Below, piece by piece: positions 1-7,131 of a stretch of 21,087 nt of DNA. Source of the stretch: Gemmatimonadota bacterium (GTDB lineage Bacteria > Gemmatimonadota > Gemmatimonadetes > Gemmatimonadales > GWC2-71-9); contig JAGGAG010000063.1 in the NCBI GenBank assembly GCA_017889745.1, forward strand, positions 1-21,087, given 5' to 3'. Under the pieces are notes generated by a model. It was not told the origin of the DNA, searched no databases, and saw nothing but the letters and a program-made list of their open reading frames with translations. Position 1 is the stretch's first letter. The number at the start of each line of letters is the position of its first letter. The position numbers and the translations under genes are program-made.

Positions 1-53
1 AGCGCAGAGTTGGAGCGATCAACCCTGGACCCTAGTCCCTCGACTGCTGGCGC

Positions 54-986
54 ATGACTGACTCACGACTCACGCCCGTCATCGTCGGCCCCACCGCGGT
101 GGGCAAGACGGCGATCGTGGTGGCGCTCGCGGCGCACCTGCCCCTCGAGGTGATCTCGGCGGATTCGCGGCAGGTGTACCGCAACCTCGACATCGGCACG
201 GCGAAGCCGACGAAGAAGGAGCGCGCCGCGGTACCGCATCATGGCCTCGACCTGATCGCGCCGGGAGAGCGCTACAGTGCGGGGCGGTTTGCCCGGGCGG
301 CGGCGGCATGGATCGAGGAGGTACGGTCGCGGGGGAGGCTGCCCGTGGTGGTGGGGGGCACCGGACTATACGTGCGGGCACTCGCCGAGGGACTGTTCGA
401 GCAGCCGGCAATGGACGTGGAGCGGCGGCGCGCAATCGAGGGTTGGTCCTCGGGACTGGATGCGCTGGAACTGGTGCGCTGGGCGGGACGGCTCGACCCC
501 GGGTTTGCGGGGGGCGGCCGGCAGCGCGCAGTACGGGCGATCGAAGTGGCGCTGCTGACAGGGCAGTCGCTCACGACGTGGCAGAAGGAAGCGAAGAGCG
601 CGGGCGCGATCGTGCCGTGGTACGTGCGGCTCACGGTACCGCGGGCGGTGCTGCACCAGCGGATCAAGCACCGGGCGACGCAGATGATCCAGCAGGGTAT
701 GATCGAGGAAGTCGCCGCGGTGCTGGCGGACGGGGCAGTGGCGGGATCGCCGGGACTGGATGGGGTGGGGCTGCGCGAAGCGGTAGCCTACCTCACCTGC
801 GGCGGGGACCGGGCGGCGGTGGCGGAGGCGATCACCATCAGCACGAGGCAGTACGCGAAGCGGCAGGAGACGTGGTTCCGGCACCAGCTGCCGGGCGATG
901 CGCTGACGATCGACGCGACGCGGCCGGCGAGCCAGGTGGCGGGGGAGATAGCCCAACTTTGGAAAGGCGTAAACGGTAAACTGTGA
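54..986 (+). CDS. miaA: tRNA dimethylallyltransferase MiaA
   Basis: MiaA transfers the dimethylallyl group of DMAPP to N6 of A37 in tRNAs that read codons starting with U. The 310-residue protein has the P-loop GPTAVGKT at residues 12-19, the tRNA/substrate motif DSRQVYR starting at D37, a GGTGLYVRAL motif near residue 100, and the typical C-terminal TRQYAKRQ-TWFR stretch. The length is normal for the family. ATG at 54 is used because the P-loop follows within the usual distance. The last six codons and the stop lie inside the left arm of a heptamer-based inverted repeat (972-998), so the C-terminal tail GVNGKL is repeat-encoded and probably not conserved. Identification is secure from the motifs. 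Confidence 0.96.
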   Translation: MTDSRLTPVIVGPTAVGKTAIVVALAAHLPLEVISADSRQVYRNLDIGTAKPTKKERAAVPHHGLDLIAPGERYSAGRFARAAAAWIEEVRSRGRLPVVVGGTGLYVRALAEGLFEQPAMDVERRRAIEGWSSGLDALELVRWAGRLDPGFAGGGRQRAVRAIEVALLTGQSLTTWQKEAKSAGAIVPWYVRLTVPRAVLHQRIKHRATQMIQQGMIEEVAAVLADGAVAGSPGLDGVGLREAVAYLTCGGDRAAVAEAITISTRQYAKRQETWFRHQLPGDALTIDATRPASQVAGEIAQLWKGVNGKL

Positions 987-1058
987 ACGGTGAACGGGGA
1001 CTGCAGGTCAGTACGCAGTGAAGGCGCTCTTCCCGTTCACCGTTCACTGTTCACCGTT
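972..1058. repeat. 27-bp inverted repeat built of GAACGGT-type heptamers
   Basis: The left arm (972-998) and right arm (1032-1058) are reverse complements at 25 of 27 positions, with a 33-nt loop. Each arm reads as consecutive 7-bp units of the form GAACGGT or GAACGGG; from 971 the units are AAACGGT, AAACTGT, GAACGGT, GAACGGG. The left arm covers the miaA stop codon, and the right arm ends 12 nt before the bshA ATG. As RNA it would form a long hairpin between the two genes. There is no T tract after it, so it is not a classical terminator. The same heptamer recurs inside coaX at 4359-4407. Confidence 0.85.
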
Positions 1059-1070
1059 CACGGTGTCGTC

Positions 1071-2198
1071 ATGAAGATCGGCATCACCTGTTATCCCACA
1101 TACGGCGGCTCCGGCGCTCTCGCCACCGAGCTGGGGCTGGAGCTCGCACGGCGGGGGCACGAGGTGCACTTCATCACCTATGCGTCCCCCTTCCGGCTGC
1201 GGGGATACGCGGAACGGGTCTACTTCCACGAAGTAGAGACCACCATGGGCCGCTATCCGCTGTTCGAGCACTACCCGTACACGCTCGCGCTCGCGTCCAA
1301 GCAGCATGAAGTGGCGCTCCGGGAGAACCTGGACCTCCTGCACGTGCACTATGCGATCCCGCACGCCACGACGGCGTGGCTGGCGAAGGCGATGCTGCAG
1401 GGTGAGGGGCGGCAGATCAAGGTGATCACCACGCTCCACGGGACGGACATCACGCTGGTGGGGCAGGAGTCGAGCTTCTACGCCATTACCAAGTTCTCCA
1501 TCGAGCAGTCGGACCTGGTCACCGCGGTGTCGACGTACCTGCGCGACGAGACGTACCGCGCGTTCGGGTGCGTGAGCTGCGACGTGAAGGTGATCCCCAA
1601 CTTCGTGAACCTCGCCGAGTATCACCCGGACCCCGAGAAGCGGTGGGAGGGGCTGGCGCCGGCGGGGCACCGGCGGATCATGCACGTCTCGAACTTCCGC
1701 GAGGTGAAGCGGGTGAAGGACGTGATCCGGGTGTTCGCGCGGATCCGGCGGGCCATGCCGGCCACGCTCGCGATGGTGGGCGATGGCCCGGAACGGCCCG
1801 ACGCCGAGGCGGAGGCGAAGGAACTGGGCGTGGCGGAGGACGTGAAGTTCCTCGGCCGGCTCGACTCGGTGGCGACGCTGCTGCAGGGGTGCGAGCTGTT
1901 CCTGCTGCCGTCCACCACGGAGAGCTTCGGGCTCGCGGCGCTGGAGGCGATGGCGTGCGGCGCGGTGGTGGTGGCGACGCGGGTGGGCGGCATCCCCGAG
2001 GTGATCGATGACGGCGCCAACGGCATTCTCGAGCCGGTGGGCTCGGTGGAGGCGATGGGACGGCGCTCGGTGGACCTGCTGCGGGGGCCGGATAACCTGG
2101 CGGCGATGCGGGCGGCGGCGATCGAACGGGCGCGGCAATTCTCGGCGGACAAGATCGTGCCGATGTACGAGGCGCTCTACGCCGAAGCGATTCGATGA
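1071..2198 (+). CDS. bshA: N-acetyl-alpha-D-glucosaminyl L-malate synthase BshA
   Basis: BshA is a GT4-family, GT-B fold glycosyltransferase that joins UDP-GlcNAc and L-malate, the first step of bacillithiol synthesis. The start at 1071 gives 375 residues beginning MKIGITCYPTYGGSG, which aligns with the Bacillus BshA N-terminus. Further BshA-like stretches are GHEVHFIT, HVHYAIPHA, TTLHGTDIT, HVSNFREVKRVKDV, GDGPER, ESFGLAALEAMACG and GGIPEV. The frame is open back to 990, but those 27 codons are repeat-derived sequence and should be excluded. The stop overlaps the uppP start by 4 bp. The window has no bshB or bshC. The specific BshA call over a generic GT4 rests on the N-terminal and HGTDIT motifs as remembered for Bacillus BshA. 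Confidence 0.92.
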   Translation: MKIGITCYPTYGGSGALATELGLELARRGHEVHFITYASPFRLRGYAERVYFHEVETTMGRYPLFEHYPYTLALASKQHEVALRENLDLLHVHYAIPHATTAWLAKAMLQGEGRQIKVITTLHGTDITLVGQESSFYAITKFSIEQSDLVTAVSTYLRDETYRAFGCVSCDVKVIPNFVNLAEYHPDPEKRWEGLAPAGHRRIMHVSNFREVKRVKDVIRVFARIRRAMPATLAMVGDGPERPDAEAEAKELGVAEDVKFLGRLDSVATLLQGCELFLLPSTTESFGLAALEAMACGAVVVATRVGGIPEVIDDGANGILEPVGSVEAMGRRSVDLLRGPDNLAAMRAAAIERARQFSADKIVPMYEALYAEAIR

Positions 2199-3013
2199 CG
2201 GGGGCGGCCGGGATCAGCGATGTCGTCGCGGCAGCAATCCTTGGCCTGGTGGAGGGCATCACCGAGTTCATCCCGGTGTCGTCCACCGGCCACCTGATCC
2301 TCGCGGGGGAGCTGCTAAGCCGCACGGCCGAGACGTGGAAGACGTTCGAGGTGGTGATCCAGCTGGGTGCCATCCTCGCGGTGGTGTGGATGTATCGCAC
2401 GCTGTTCCTCGAGGTGGCCCGCGGGATGGGCCGGACACCGGCCAGCCGGAAGTTCATCCTCAACCTGCTCGCCGGGTTCCTCCCCGCCGCGGTCGTGGGC
2501 CTGGCCGCGCGGGACTTCATCAAGGCGCACCTCTTCCAGGGCAACACCGTGGCCTGGGGCCTCATCCTCGGCGCGTTGGGCATCCTGGTCGTCGAGCGGT
2601 TCGCGCCCGCGCCGCGCATCGAGAGCGCGGAAACGCTGCCGCTCAAGATTGCGTTCGGGGTGGGCCTGGCCCAGGTGCTGGCGCTCTATCCGGGGGTCTC
2701 ACGGAGCGGGGCCACGATCATGGGGGCGTACGCGCTCGGCTGCTCGCGGAGGGCGGCGGCGGAGTTCTCGTTCTTCCTCGCGGTGCCGGTGATGTTCGCC
2801 GCGAGCGCCCTCGACCTGTACAAGAGCCGTGACCTGCTGACCTTGTCCGACCTGCCGGCGTTCACGGTGGGCATGGTGGTCTCGTTCGTGAGCGCGCTGC
2901 TGGTGCTCAAAGCGTTCATCCGCTTCGTCTCCAGCAGCAGCTTCCGCCCGTTCGCGTGGTACCGCCTGGCATTGGGCGCGCTGATCCTCTTCCTCTCGTC
3001 GCGCGGCGCGTGA
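2195..3013 (+). CDS. uppP: Undecaprenyl-diphosphatase UppP (BacA family)
   Basis: This integral membrane enzyme dephosphorylates undecaprenyl diphosphate to recycle the lipid carrier for peptidoglycan and other envelope polymers. It has 272 residues, normal for the family. The two signature motifs are present: EGITEFIPVSSTGH at residues 20-33 and PGVSRSG at 166-172, carrying the conserved Glu, Ser, His and Arg residues. Several hydrophobic segments fill the rest. ATG at 2195 overlaps the bshA stop (ATGA), and the stop overlaps the GTG start of birA (GTGA), which suggests translational coupling. Members of this family often confer bacitracin tolerance when overexpressed. Identification is secure. 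Confidence 0.96.
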   Translation: MTGAAGISDVVAAAILGLVEGITEFIPVSSTGHLILAGELLSRTAETWKTFEVVIQLGAILAVVWMYRTLFLEVARGMGRTPASRKFILNLLAGFLPAAVVGLAARDFIKAHLFQGNTVAWGLILGALGILVVERFAPAPRIESAETLPLKIAFGVGLAQVLALYPGVSRSGATIMGAYALGCSRRAAAEFSFFLAVPVMFAASALDLYKSRDLLTLSDLPAFTVGMVVSFVSALLVLKAFIRFVSSSSFRPFAWYRLALGALILFLSSRGA

Positions 3014-3702
3014 CGCCGCAGCTGGTGCGGCTGCGGGAAACGGCATCGACGCAGGACGAACTGCATCGACTCGCCGCAGCAGGGGCGCCGGCGGGAACGG
3101 CGGTGGTGTCTGAAACCCAGACCGCCGGCAGGGGGAGCAGAGGCCGCGGATGGGCGTCGGCGCCGGGCGGGCTGTGGCTCAGCGTGCTGTGGCGGGGGCA
3201 GCCCGACGTGGCGCAACTGCTCAGCATCAGGGCGGGTCTCGCGGTGGCATCACTGCTCGACTCGCTGGGGGGGGTGCCGCCGGCCCGGCTCAAGTGGCCC
3301 AACGACGTGATCGTGGACGACGCGAAGGTGGGCGGGATCCTGTGCGAAGGGCGCTGGGGCGGCGCGAACGGATGGGTGGCGGTGGGGCTCGGCCTCAACG
3401 TGACCAATCCGGTGCCGCCGGACGCGCGCTTTCCCGCGGCGGCGCTGTCGCGGTGGCGACCAGACCTGGACGCCTCGGCGATGGCGGTGCCGGTGGTGGC
3501 GGCGCTGAGCCGGCTCGCGGTCGAGTCGGTGCTGTCGAGCGAGGAACTGGAGGCGTGGAAGGCACGGGACTGGCTGGCGGGGCGCAGGCTCCGCGCGCCG
3601 GTGACGGGCGTGATCACGGGAATGAGTGCCGCGGGTCGACTCCTTGTGGATACCGGCGCTGGCCGCCTCGAGCTCGTGGCGAGCGACGGTATCGAGGTAT
3701 AG
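3010..3702 (+). CDS. birA: Biotin--[acetyl-CoA-carboxylase] ligase BirA, monofunctional
   Basis: BirA activates biotin with ATP and attaches it to the biotin carrier domain of acetyl-CoA carboxylase and related enzymes in the cytoplasm. From GTG at 3010 the protein has 230 residues. It shows the biotin/ATP-binding loop GRGSRGRGW at 40-48 and KWPNDV at 95-100, followed by a VGGIL strand and a short SH3-like C-terminal domain ending in GIEV. There is no N-terminal helix-turn-helix, so this is a class I ligase without repressor function. GTG at 3010 is preferred over ATG at 2956 because it gives the same 4-bp overlap seen at neighbouring junctions and because the first 18 codons of the longer form are uppP sequence in another frame. 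Confidence 0.93.
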   Translation: MTPQLVRLRETASTQDELHRLAAAGAPAGTAVVSETQTAGRGSRGRGWASAPGGLWLSVLWRGQPDVAQLLSIRAGLAVASLLDSLGGVPPARLKWPNDVIVDDAKVGGILCEGRWGGANGWVAVGLGLNVTNPVPPDARFPAAALSRWRPDLDASAMAVPVVAALSRLAVESVLSSEELEAWKARDWLAGRRLRAPVTGVITGMSAAGRLLVDTGAGRLELVASDGIEV

Positions 3703-3711
3703 CTTGCCGCC

Positions 3712-4542
3712 ATGCTACTAGTCCTCGACATCGGCAACACGGAGATCACGGTCGGCCTCTACCGGGGCGACGACCTCCTGTCGAACTGGCGCCTCACGAC
3801 GACGCCGGATCGCACGCCCGACGAGTGGAGTGCCGATCTCGGGGCGTTCCTCATGCAGCGGGGCCATTCGCCGAGCGAGGTGCGCGCGGCGTGCCTGGCG
3901 TCGGTGGTGCCCCCGGTAACACGCAACGTGGCCGACGGGGTGGAGAGCGCCACGGGGCAGCGGCCGCATTCCATCAACGCGCGGACACCGCTGCCGCTCG
4001 TGCTCGACGTGGACGAGCCATTCGCGGTGGGGGCCGACCGGATCGTGAACATCCTGGGCGCGGCCGACCGGTATCCGGGTGGCTGCATCGTGGTGGACTT
4101 CGGCACGGCCACCACCTTTGACTGCGTCACGACCGACCGCCGGTTCATCGGCGGGTCGATCATGCCGGGGCTCCGCACGTCGGCGGACGAGTTGGTGCGG
4201 AAGGCGGCCAAGCTGACGGCGACGGAACTGCGGCCGCCGGCGCGGGCGATCGGCCGCACGACGGAGGAGCACATCCAGGGTGGCGTGCTGTTCGGCGCGG
4301 CCGATTCGGTGGACGGGATGGTCCGGCGGCTCCGCGCGGAGTGGCCCGGAACCGCGGGGAACGGTGAACGGGGAACGGCGAACGGGGGTCGGGGAGCAGG
4401 GAACGGGAGCCCCCGAGTGGTGGCGACGGGAGGACTGTCGGTGATCGTGGCGCCGCTGTGTACCACGGTGGACGTGGTGGATGCCGACCTGACGCTGCAC
4501 GGCCTCAAGCTCGCGGCGCGGCACGTCGGGCTTCGCTGGTGA
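3712..4542 (+). CDS. coaX: Type III pantothenate kinase CoaX with repeat-derived insertion
   Basis: CoaX phosphorylates pantothenate, the first committed step of coenzyme A synthesis. The 276-residue protein carries the ASKHA-type phosphate motif DIGNT at 6-10, GADRIVN at 107-113 with the expected catalytic Asp at 109, DFGTATTFD at 129-137, GGSIMPG, and VVATGGLS near the C-terminus. Compared with Bacillus-type CoaX as I recall it, about 20 extra Gly/Asn/Arg-rich residues lie between the GMVRRLRAEWPGT helix and the VVATGG strand. They are encoded by seven 7-bp repeat units at 4359-4407. The reading frame stays open. It starts 9 nt after birA and overlaps the next gene by 4 bp. The family call is secure. 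Confidence 0.95.
   Translation: MLLVLDIGNTEITVGLYRGDDLLSNWRLTTTPDRTPDEWSADLGAFLMQRGHSPSEVRAACLASVVPPVTRNVADGVESATGQRPHSINARTPLPLVLDVDEPFAVGADRIVNILGAADRYPGGCIVVDFGTATTFDCVTTDRRFIGGSIMPGLRTSADELVRKAAKLTATELRPPARAIGRTTEEHIQGGVLFGAADSVDGMVRRLRAEWPGTAGNGERGTANGGRGAGNGSPRVVATGGLSVIVAPLCTTVDVVDADLTLHGLKLAARHVGLRW
4359..4407 (+). repeat. Seven tandem 7-bp units inside coaX
   Basis: The units in order are GAACGGT, GAACGGG, GAACGGC, GAACGGG, GGTCGGG, GAGCAGG, GAACGGG. Five match GAACGGN exactly and two are diverged. They encode about residues 216-232 of CoaX in a predicted surface loop. The unit is the same as in the inverted repeat at 972-1058. Confidence 0.9.
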
Positions 4543-5462
4543 GCCTCGCGGGCAATCCGCGGGCGCTGGGATACAGGCTGCTGGGCTCCCGCTTCGATTA
4601 CGTGCTGCACCTGCGTCCCGCCGAGTGGCCGATCATGGCGGGGCATACTCTGCTTGGCGCGCTGCTGGCCCTGGGCCTGGCGCGCGCCGCATCGGGTGAG
4701 CGAATCGGGGCGGTGCTGCTCGGACTGGTGCTGTGGGTGGTGGCGCTCAACGGCGGGACGCTCGCGATCAACAGCGCGTTCGACAAGGACGAGGGGGACG
4801 TCGCGTATCTCCGGCGGCCCCCGCCGCCGCCGAGCGGGTTGTTCGCGTTCGGGCTGGGGCTCATGCTGGTGGGGCTTGCCGCCTCCCTGCTGCTGCCGCG
4901 GCCATACGCCTGGCTCTATCTGACGTGCCTGGTGATGTCGGTGCTCTACTCGGTGCCGCCGATGCGGCTCAAGGCGGTGGCGGGCGCCGACTGGATCGTC
5001 AACCTGGTCGGGTTCGGCACGCTGACGCCGCTCGCGGGGTGGGCGAGCACCGGCGAGGGCCTGACGGTGTGGGGCTGGTTCCTGGTGTGGGGTTTCGGGG
5101 CGCTCTTCGCGGGGCTCTATCCGCTGACGCAGCTGTACCAGTTCGACGAGGACGCCCGGCGCGGGGATCGTACGTTCGCGCTGATCCTGGGGAAGCGGCG
5201 GAGCATGGCGGTGTCGATCGGGTCCGTGACGGTGGCGTTCGGACTGTTCGTGGCGGCAGCGATGGCGGCTGAATGGACCGCGAGCGACGTGGCGCGGTGG
5301 GCGATGCTGGCGGTGGCGTACGCGGCCTGGCTCGCGCTGCTCGTGCCGTGGTACCGGCGCGCGGAGCAGTGGAAGCCGGCGCGCCACCAGCGGGGGATGT
5401 ACCTGGCGCTCGGCGCATGGGCGGTGACGGATGTGGCGGTGCTTCTCTCCTGGGCCGCGTGA
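4539..5462 (+). CDS. UbiA-family membrane prenyltransferase
   Basis: This is an integral membrane protein of 307 residues from GTG at 4539. UbiA enzymes use two Asp-rich motifs to bind Mg2+ and prenyl diphosphate and prenylate an aromatic or other acceptor. The first motif is seen in NSAFDKDEGD at 78-87 and the second in QFDEDARRGDR starting at 201. About seven to nine hydrophobic segments fill the remainder, and YSVPPMRLK sits between the motifs as in the family. Acceptor and chain length cannot be told from sequence; quinone, haem O, chlorophyll or carotenoid roles are all possible. GTG at 4539 overlaps the coaX stop (GTGA). An in-frame ATG at 4458 would overlap coaX by 85 bp and is less likely. 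It closes the operon before a terminator candidate at 5634. Confidence 0.85.
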   Translation: MSLAGNPRALGYRLLGSRFDYVLHLRPAEWPIMAGHTLLGALLALGLARAASGERIGAVLLGLVLWVVALNGGTLAINSAFDKDEGDVAYLRRPPPPPSGLFAFGLGLMLVGLAASLLLPRPYAWLYLTCLVMSVLYSVPPMRLKAVAGADWIVNLVGFGTLTPLAGWASTGEGLTVWGWFLVWGFGALFAGLYPLTQLYQFDEDARRGDRTFALILGKRRSMAVSIGSVTVAFGLFVAAAMAAEWTASDVARWAMLAVAYAAWLALLVPWYRRAEQWKPARHQRGMYLALGAWAVTDVAVLLSWAA

Positions 5463-5633
5463 GCACCAGCGTCGCGAATTGAAATCATGGTGTACGTCTC
5501 GATCTGAAAATATTGCAGTCGGGATAGTCGACTTGTACTTTGGAATCGTCGAGAGGAACTTGGGTCTCGCAAGCCTGTTTCATGGTGTGCAACGACCTCT
5601 CGACGTTGTTCAGGTGGACCCCTCTCAGGGTTC

Positions 5634-5670
5634 GGAGCGGCTCCCTCGCAAGAGGGGGCCGTTCCATTTT
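5634..5670 (+). terminator. Intrinsic terminator candidate with GCAA tetraloop
   Basis: Positions 5634-5647 pair with 5652-5665 to give a 14-bp stem with two G-U wobbles, closed by a GCAA (GNRA) tetraloop, and are followed by ATTTT. It lies about 170 nt after the prenyltransferase stop and would end the miaA-ubiA run. The T tract is short, so termination may be partial. Confidence 0.6.
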
Positions 5671-5718
5671 CGTTCCATGGACCCGGCCAGCCGTCGCCGG
5701 GCGGTGCCGTGGCCCGAC

Positions 5719-5748
5719 TTGGCGGCTGGCGGCGTGGCTGGCTAGCTT
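5719..5748 (+). promoter_or_regulatory. Putative promoter for the 5781 gene cluster
   Basis: TTGGCG at 5719-5724 and TAGCTT at 5743-5748 are separated by 18 bp. Transcription would start near 5755, giving a short leader that contains a GGAG ribosome-binding site at 5772-5775, 5 nt before the ATG. A TAGCTTG string also occurs 6 nt before the coaX ATG. Assignment is by consensus only. Confidence 0.35.
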
Positions 5749-5780
5749 GTAGGAGCGAATCCCCATTCCACGGAGTCGGC

Positions 5781-6407
5781 ATGAGTTCGGCTGTCGAGCT
5801 GGAGCGCGACATCGATCGCACGGACGTCCCGTTCATCGTGCGCGGGGCGGTGAAGGTCGGCCTGATCACGGCGATCGCGGTGCTCCTCTATTCACTGGTT
5901 TCGCGCTTCACGGGCGGCGTGGTCGAGAGCGCGCTCAAGGCATTCGTCGTCGCGGCCGGGGCCTACCTGGTGACCTTCCTTCCGGGTAAGTGGACCCGCG
6001 CGCGGACGATCGAGGGGATCGCCGGGGCGGCGGGGATCGGCCTGGCGGGTACGGTGGTGTACCTGATCATCGACGTGACGCTGCTGCAGACGATCGGGAC
6101 CTACACCAACCGCTTCCGGGAGATCGGGGGCGGGTCCAACTGGTGGTATCACCCCGTGTGGTGGATGGTGGGGACGTTCCTGCCGTGGATGGGCGCGTTC
6201 ATCATCGCGAACCAGGCGGCGCGGGGCGGGGTCTCGGTGCCCAAGGCGGCCGGCCTGGTGGCGGTGGTGGCGCTGGTGCTGGGGGCGGTGGCCGTGGTGC
6301 TGCATGTGCCGCACGCGGAGTGGAGCGTGCCGACGTTCGGGGTGGCGATCATTCCCGCCCTGGCCGTGGCGACCGCCATTACAGGGTTGGGTCAGCGCCG
6401 CGCCTGA
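5781..6407 (+). CDS. Hypothetical multi-pass membrane protein
   Basis: No family was recognised. The 208-residue protein has a charged N-terminus (about residues 1-20) and about six hydrophobic segments, among them GLITAIAVLLYSLVSRF near 29-46, a segment ending in VTFLPG, a Gly-rich segment leading to VVYLIIDVTLL, and two near the C-terminus. A loop rich in aromatic residues (SNWWYHPVWWM) lies between segments. ATG at 5781 is chosen over the upstream in-frame GTG at 5709 because it has GGAG at 5772-5775 with 5-nt spacing and gives a normal N-terminus. The next gene starts 5 nt after its stop and the one after that is overlapped, so this is the first gene of a likely four-gene operon to 8024. 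Confidence 0.75.
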   Translation: MSSAVELERDIDRTDVPFIVRGAVKVGLITAIAVLLYSLVSRFTGGVVESALKAFVVAAGAYLVTFLPGKWTRARTIEGIAGAAGIGLAGTVVYLIIDVTLLQTIGTYTNRFREIGGGSNWWYHPVWWMVGTFLPWMGAFIIANQAARGGVSVPKAAGLVAVVALVLGAVAVVLHVPHAEWSVPTFGVAIIPALAVATAITGLGQRRA

Positions 6408-6412
6408 GCGGC

Positions 6413-6745
6413 ATGAAGTTCCTCCGGTTTGTCGCACGTCTGTTCGGCTGGCTGCTGACGCCCATCGTGGCGTCGGCAGCCTCTTTTTTTGGCGCGGCGG
6501 GTGGCGCGATGATCGCGCGGCACATCGACAACCCGATGCACGGGCTGATCACGAGCGGCGTGTGCGCGCTGGTGGCGGCGGTGGTAGTGACCTGGTTCTG
6601 GCTGCACTGGCTCAGGTTGCGCCCGGAAGTGCGCCATGCGCTCGGCGTGGACGAGTCGGGCGCGCCGGAGGCGTTCATTCCGGAGATCGAGAATGAGGAG
6701 CAGCCGGCCGCTGGCGACAAGCGAACGGATGGGGAGAGCGATTGA
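6413..6745 (+). CDS. Small membrane protein of unknown function
   Basis: This 110-residue protein begins MKFLRFVARLFGWLLTP. It has a hydrophobic segment near the N-terminus running into a small-residue stretch (ASFFGAAGGAMIA), a second segment around residues 45-62, and an acidic soluble tail rich in Glu and Asp. No domain was recognised. It starts 5 nt after the upstream stop, and its own stop overlaps a TTG start of the next gene. The tail probably faces the cytoplasm, judged only by the positive residues near the N-terminus. Confidence 0.7.
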   Translation: MKFLRFVARLFGWLLTPIVASAASFFGAAGGAMIARHIDNPMHGLITSGVCALVAAVVVTWFWLHWLRLRPEVRHALGVDESGAPEAFIPEIENEEQPAAGDKRTDGESD

Positions 6746-7131
6746 GAGTATGCGCCGGGTGGCTCGCATCGCTGGTGCTTGCCGGTGGATGCGGAGAGAA
6801 GGGCACCGGTCGGCCGGCGGATACGGCGCCGACTGCCCCGAAAGCTGAAGCACCTGCGGCAGCGCTGGCGCTCCAGGTGTCGGACAGCGTCGCGGTGTGG
6901 TTCACCAGCGCGCGGGCCGACACGGCGGCCGATGGCACAGCATGTCTCGAGCGGGTGATGGAGATCCGCGCGGGCGCCCGGGCGATCCCGATTCCGCTGC
7001 TCTATACCGGTGAGGCTCCGACGATCACCAGCGATTCGACGCTCCAGGTACACGTCTGGCGGCACTGCGTGCCGGCGGACCTGTATCGGGTGCACCTGCG
7101 CACCGGGCAGCCGACGCGGGCCGGGTCTTGA
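6742..7131 (+). CDS. Putative lipoprotein, unknown function
   Basis: The 129-residue product from TTG at 6742 has a short hydrophobic N-terminus ending in LAGGC, with Cys17 as a probable lipidation site. The lipobox is imperfect because Ala, not Leu, is at -3. An Ala/Pro/Thr-rich spacer follows, then a small domain of about 90 residues with two further cysteines (in TACLERV and WRHCVP) that could form a disulphide. No family was recognised. The TTG start overlaps the upstream stop and the stop overlaps the next TTG, so translation may be coupled on both sides. The start codon is the least certain part. Confidence 0.6.
   Translation: MRVCAGWLASLVLAGGCGEKGTGRPADTAPTAPKAEAPAAALALQVSDSVAVWFTSARADTAADGTACLERVMEIRAGARAIPIPLLYTGEAPTITSDSTLQVHVWRHCVPADLYRVHLRTGQPTRAGS

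Larger units (their letters stand above)
5463..5780. other. 318-nt gene-free stretch with lower GC and stem-forming segments
   Basis: No convincing coding frame is present. The first 150 nt are clearly less GC-rich than the surroundings. Visible elements are a perfect 10-bp inverted repeat (5547-5556 with 5596-5605), the terminator-like hairpin at 5634-5665 and the promoter-like pair at 5719-5748. A TTGAAA hexamer at 5479-5484 could be a -35 box, but no well-spaced -10 follows. The stretch could carry a long 3' UTR, a leader or a small RNA. It matches no RNA family I can recognise (not tmRNA, SRP RNA or a riboswitch by eye). Confidence 0.5.

Noticed and set aside
1..57. Possible tail of an upstream gene ending with an ATGA overlap at 54-57
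   Set aside because: The frame is open, but the codons are not G/C-ending as in the real genes and the stretch is partly made of 7-bp CCCTNGA repeats, so it looks like spacer.
990..1070. Upstream extension of bshA
   Set aside because: These codons fall in the heptamer inverted repeat and BshA proteins begin at the MKIGITCYP segment.
4458..4538. ATG start at 4458 for the prenyltransferase
   Set aside because: It would overlap coaX by 85 bp and add Arg/Gly-rich residues; GTG at 4539 matches the local overlap pattern.
3759..5387. 542-codon open frame on the minus strand opposite coaX and the prenyltransferase gene
   Set aside because: It spans two well-supported + strand genes, has Arg/His/Pro-rich low-complexity composition and no recognisable motif.
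5431..5745. Open frames across the 5463-5780 stretch
   Set aside because: They have mixed codon use, cross the terminator hairpin and show no protein-like features.
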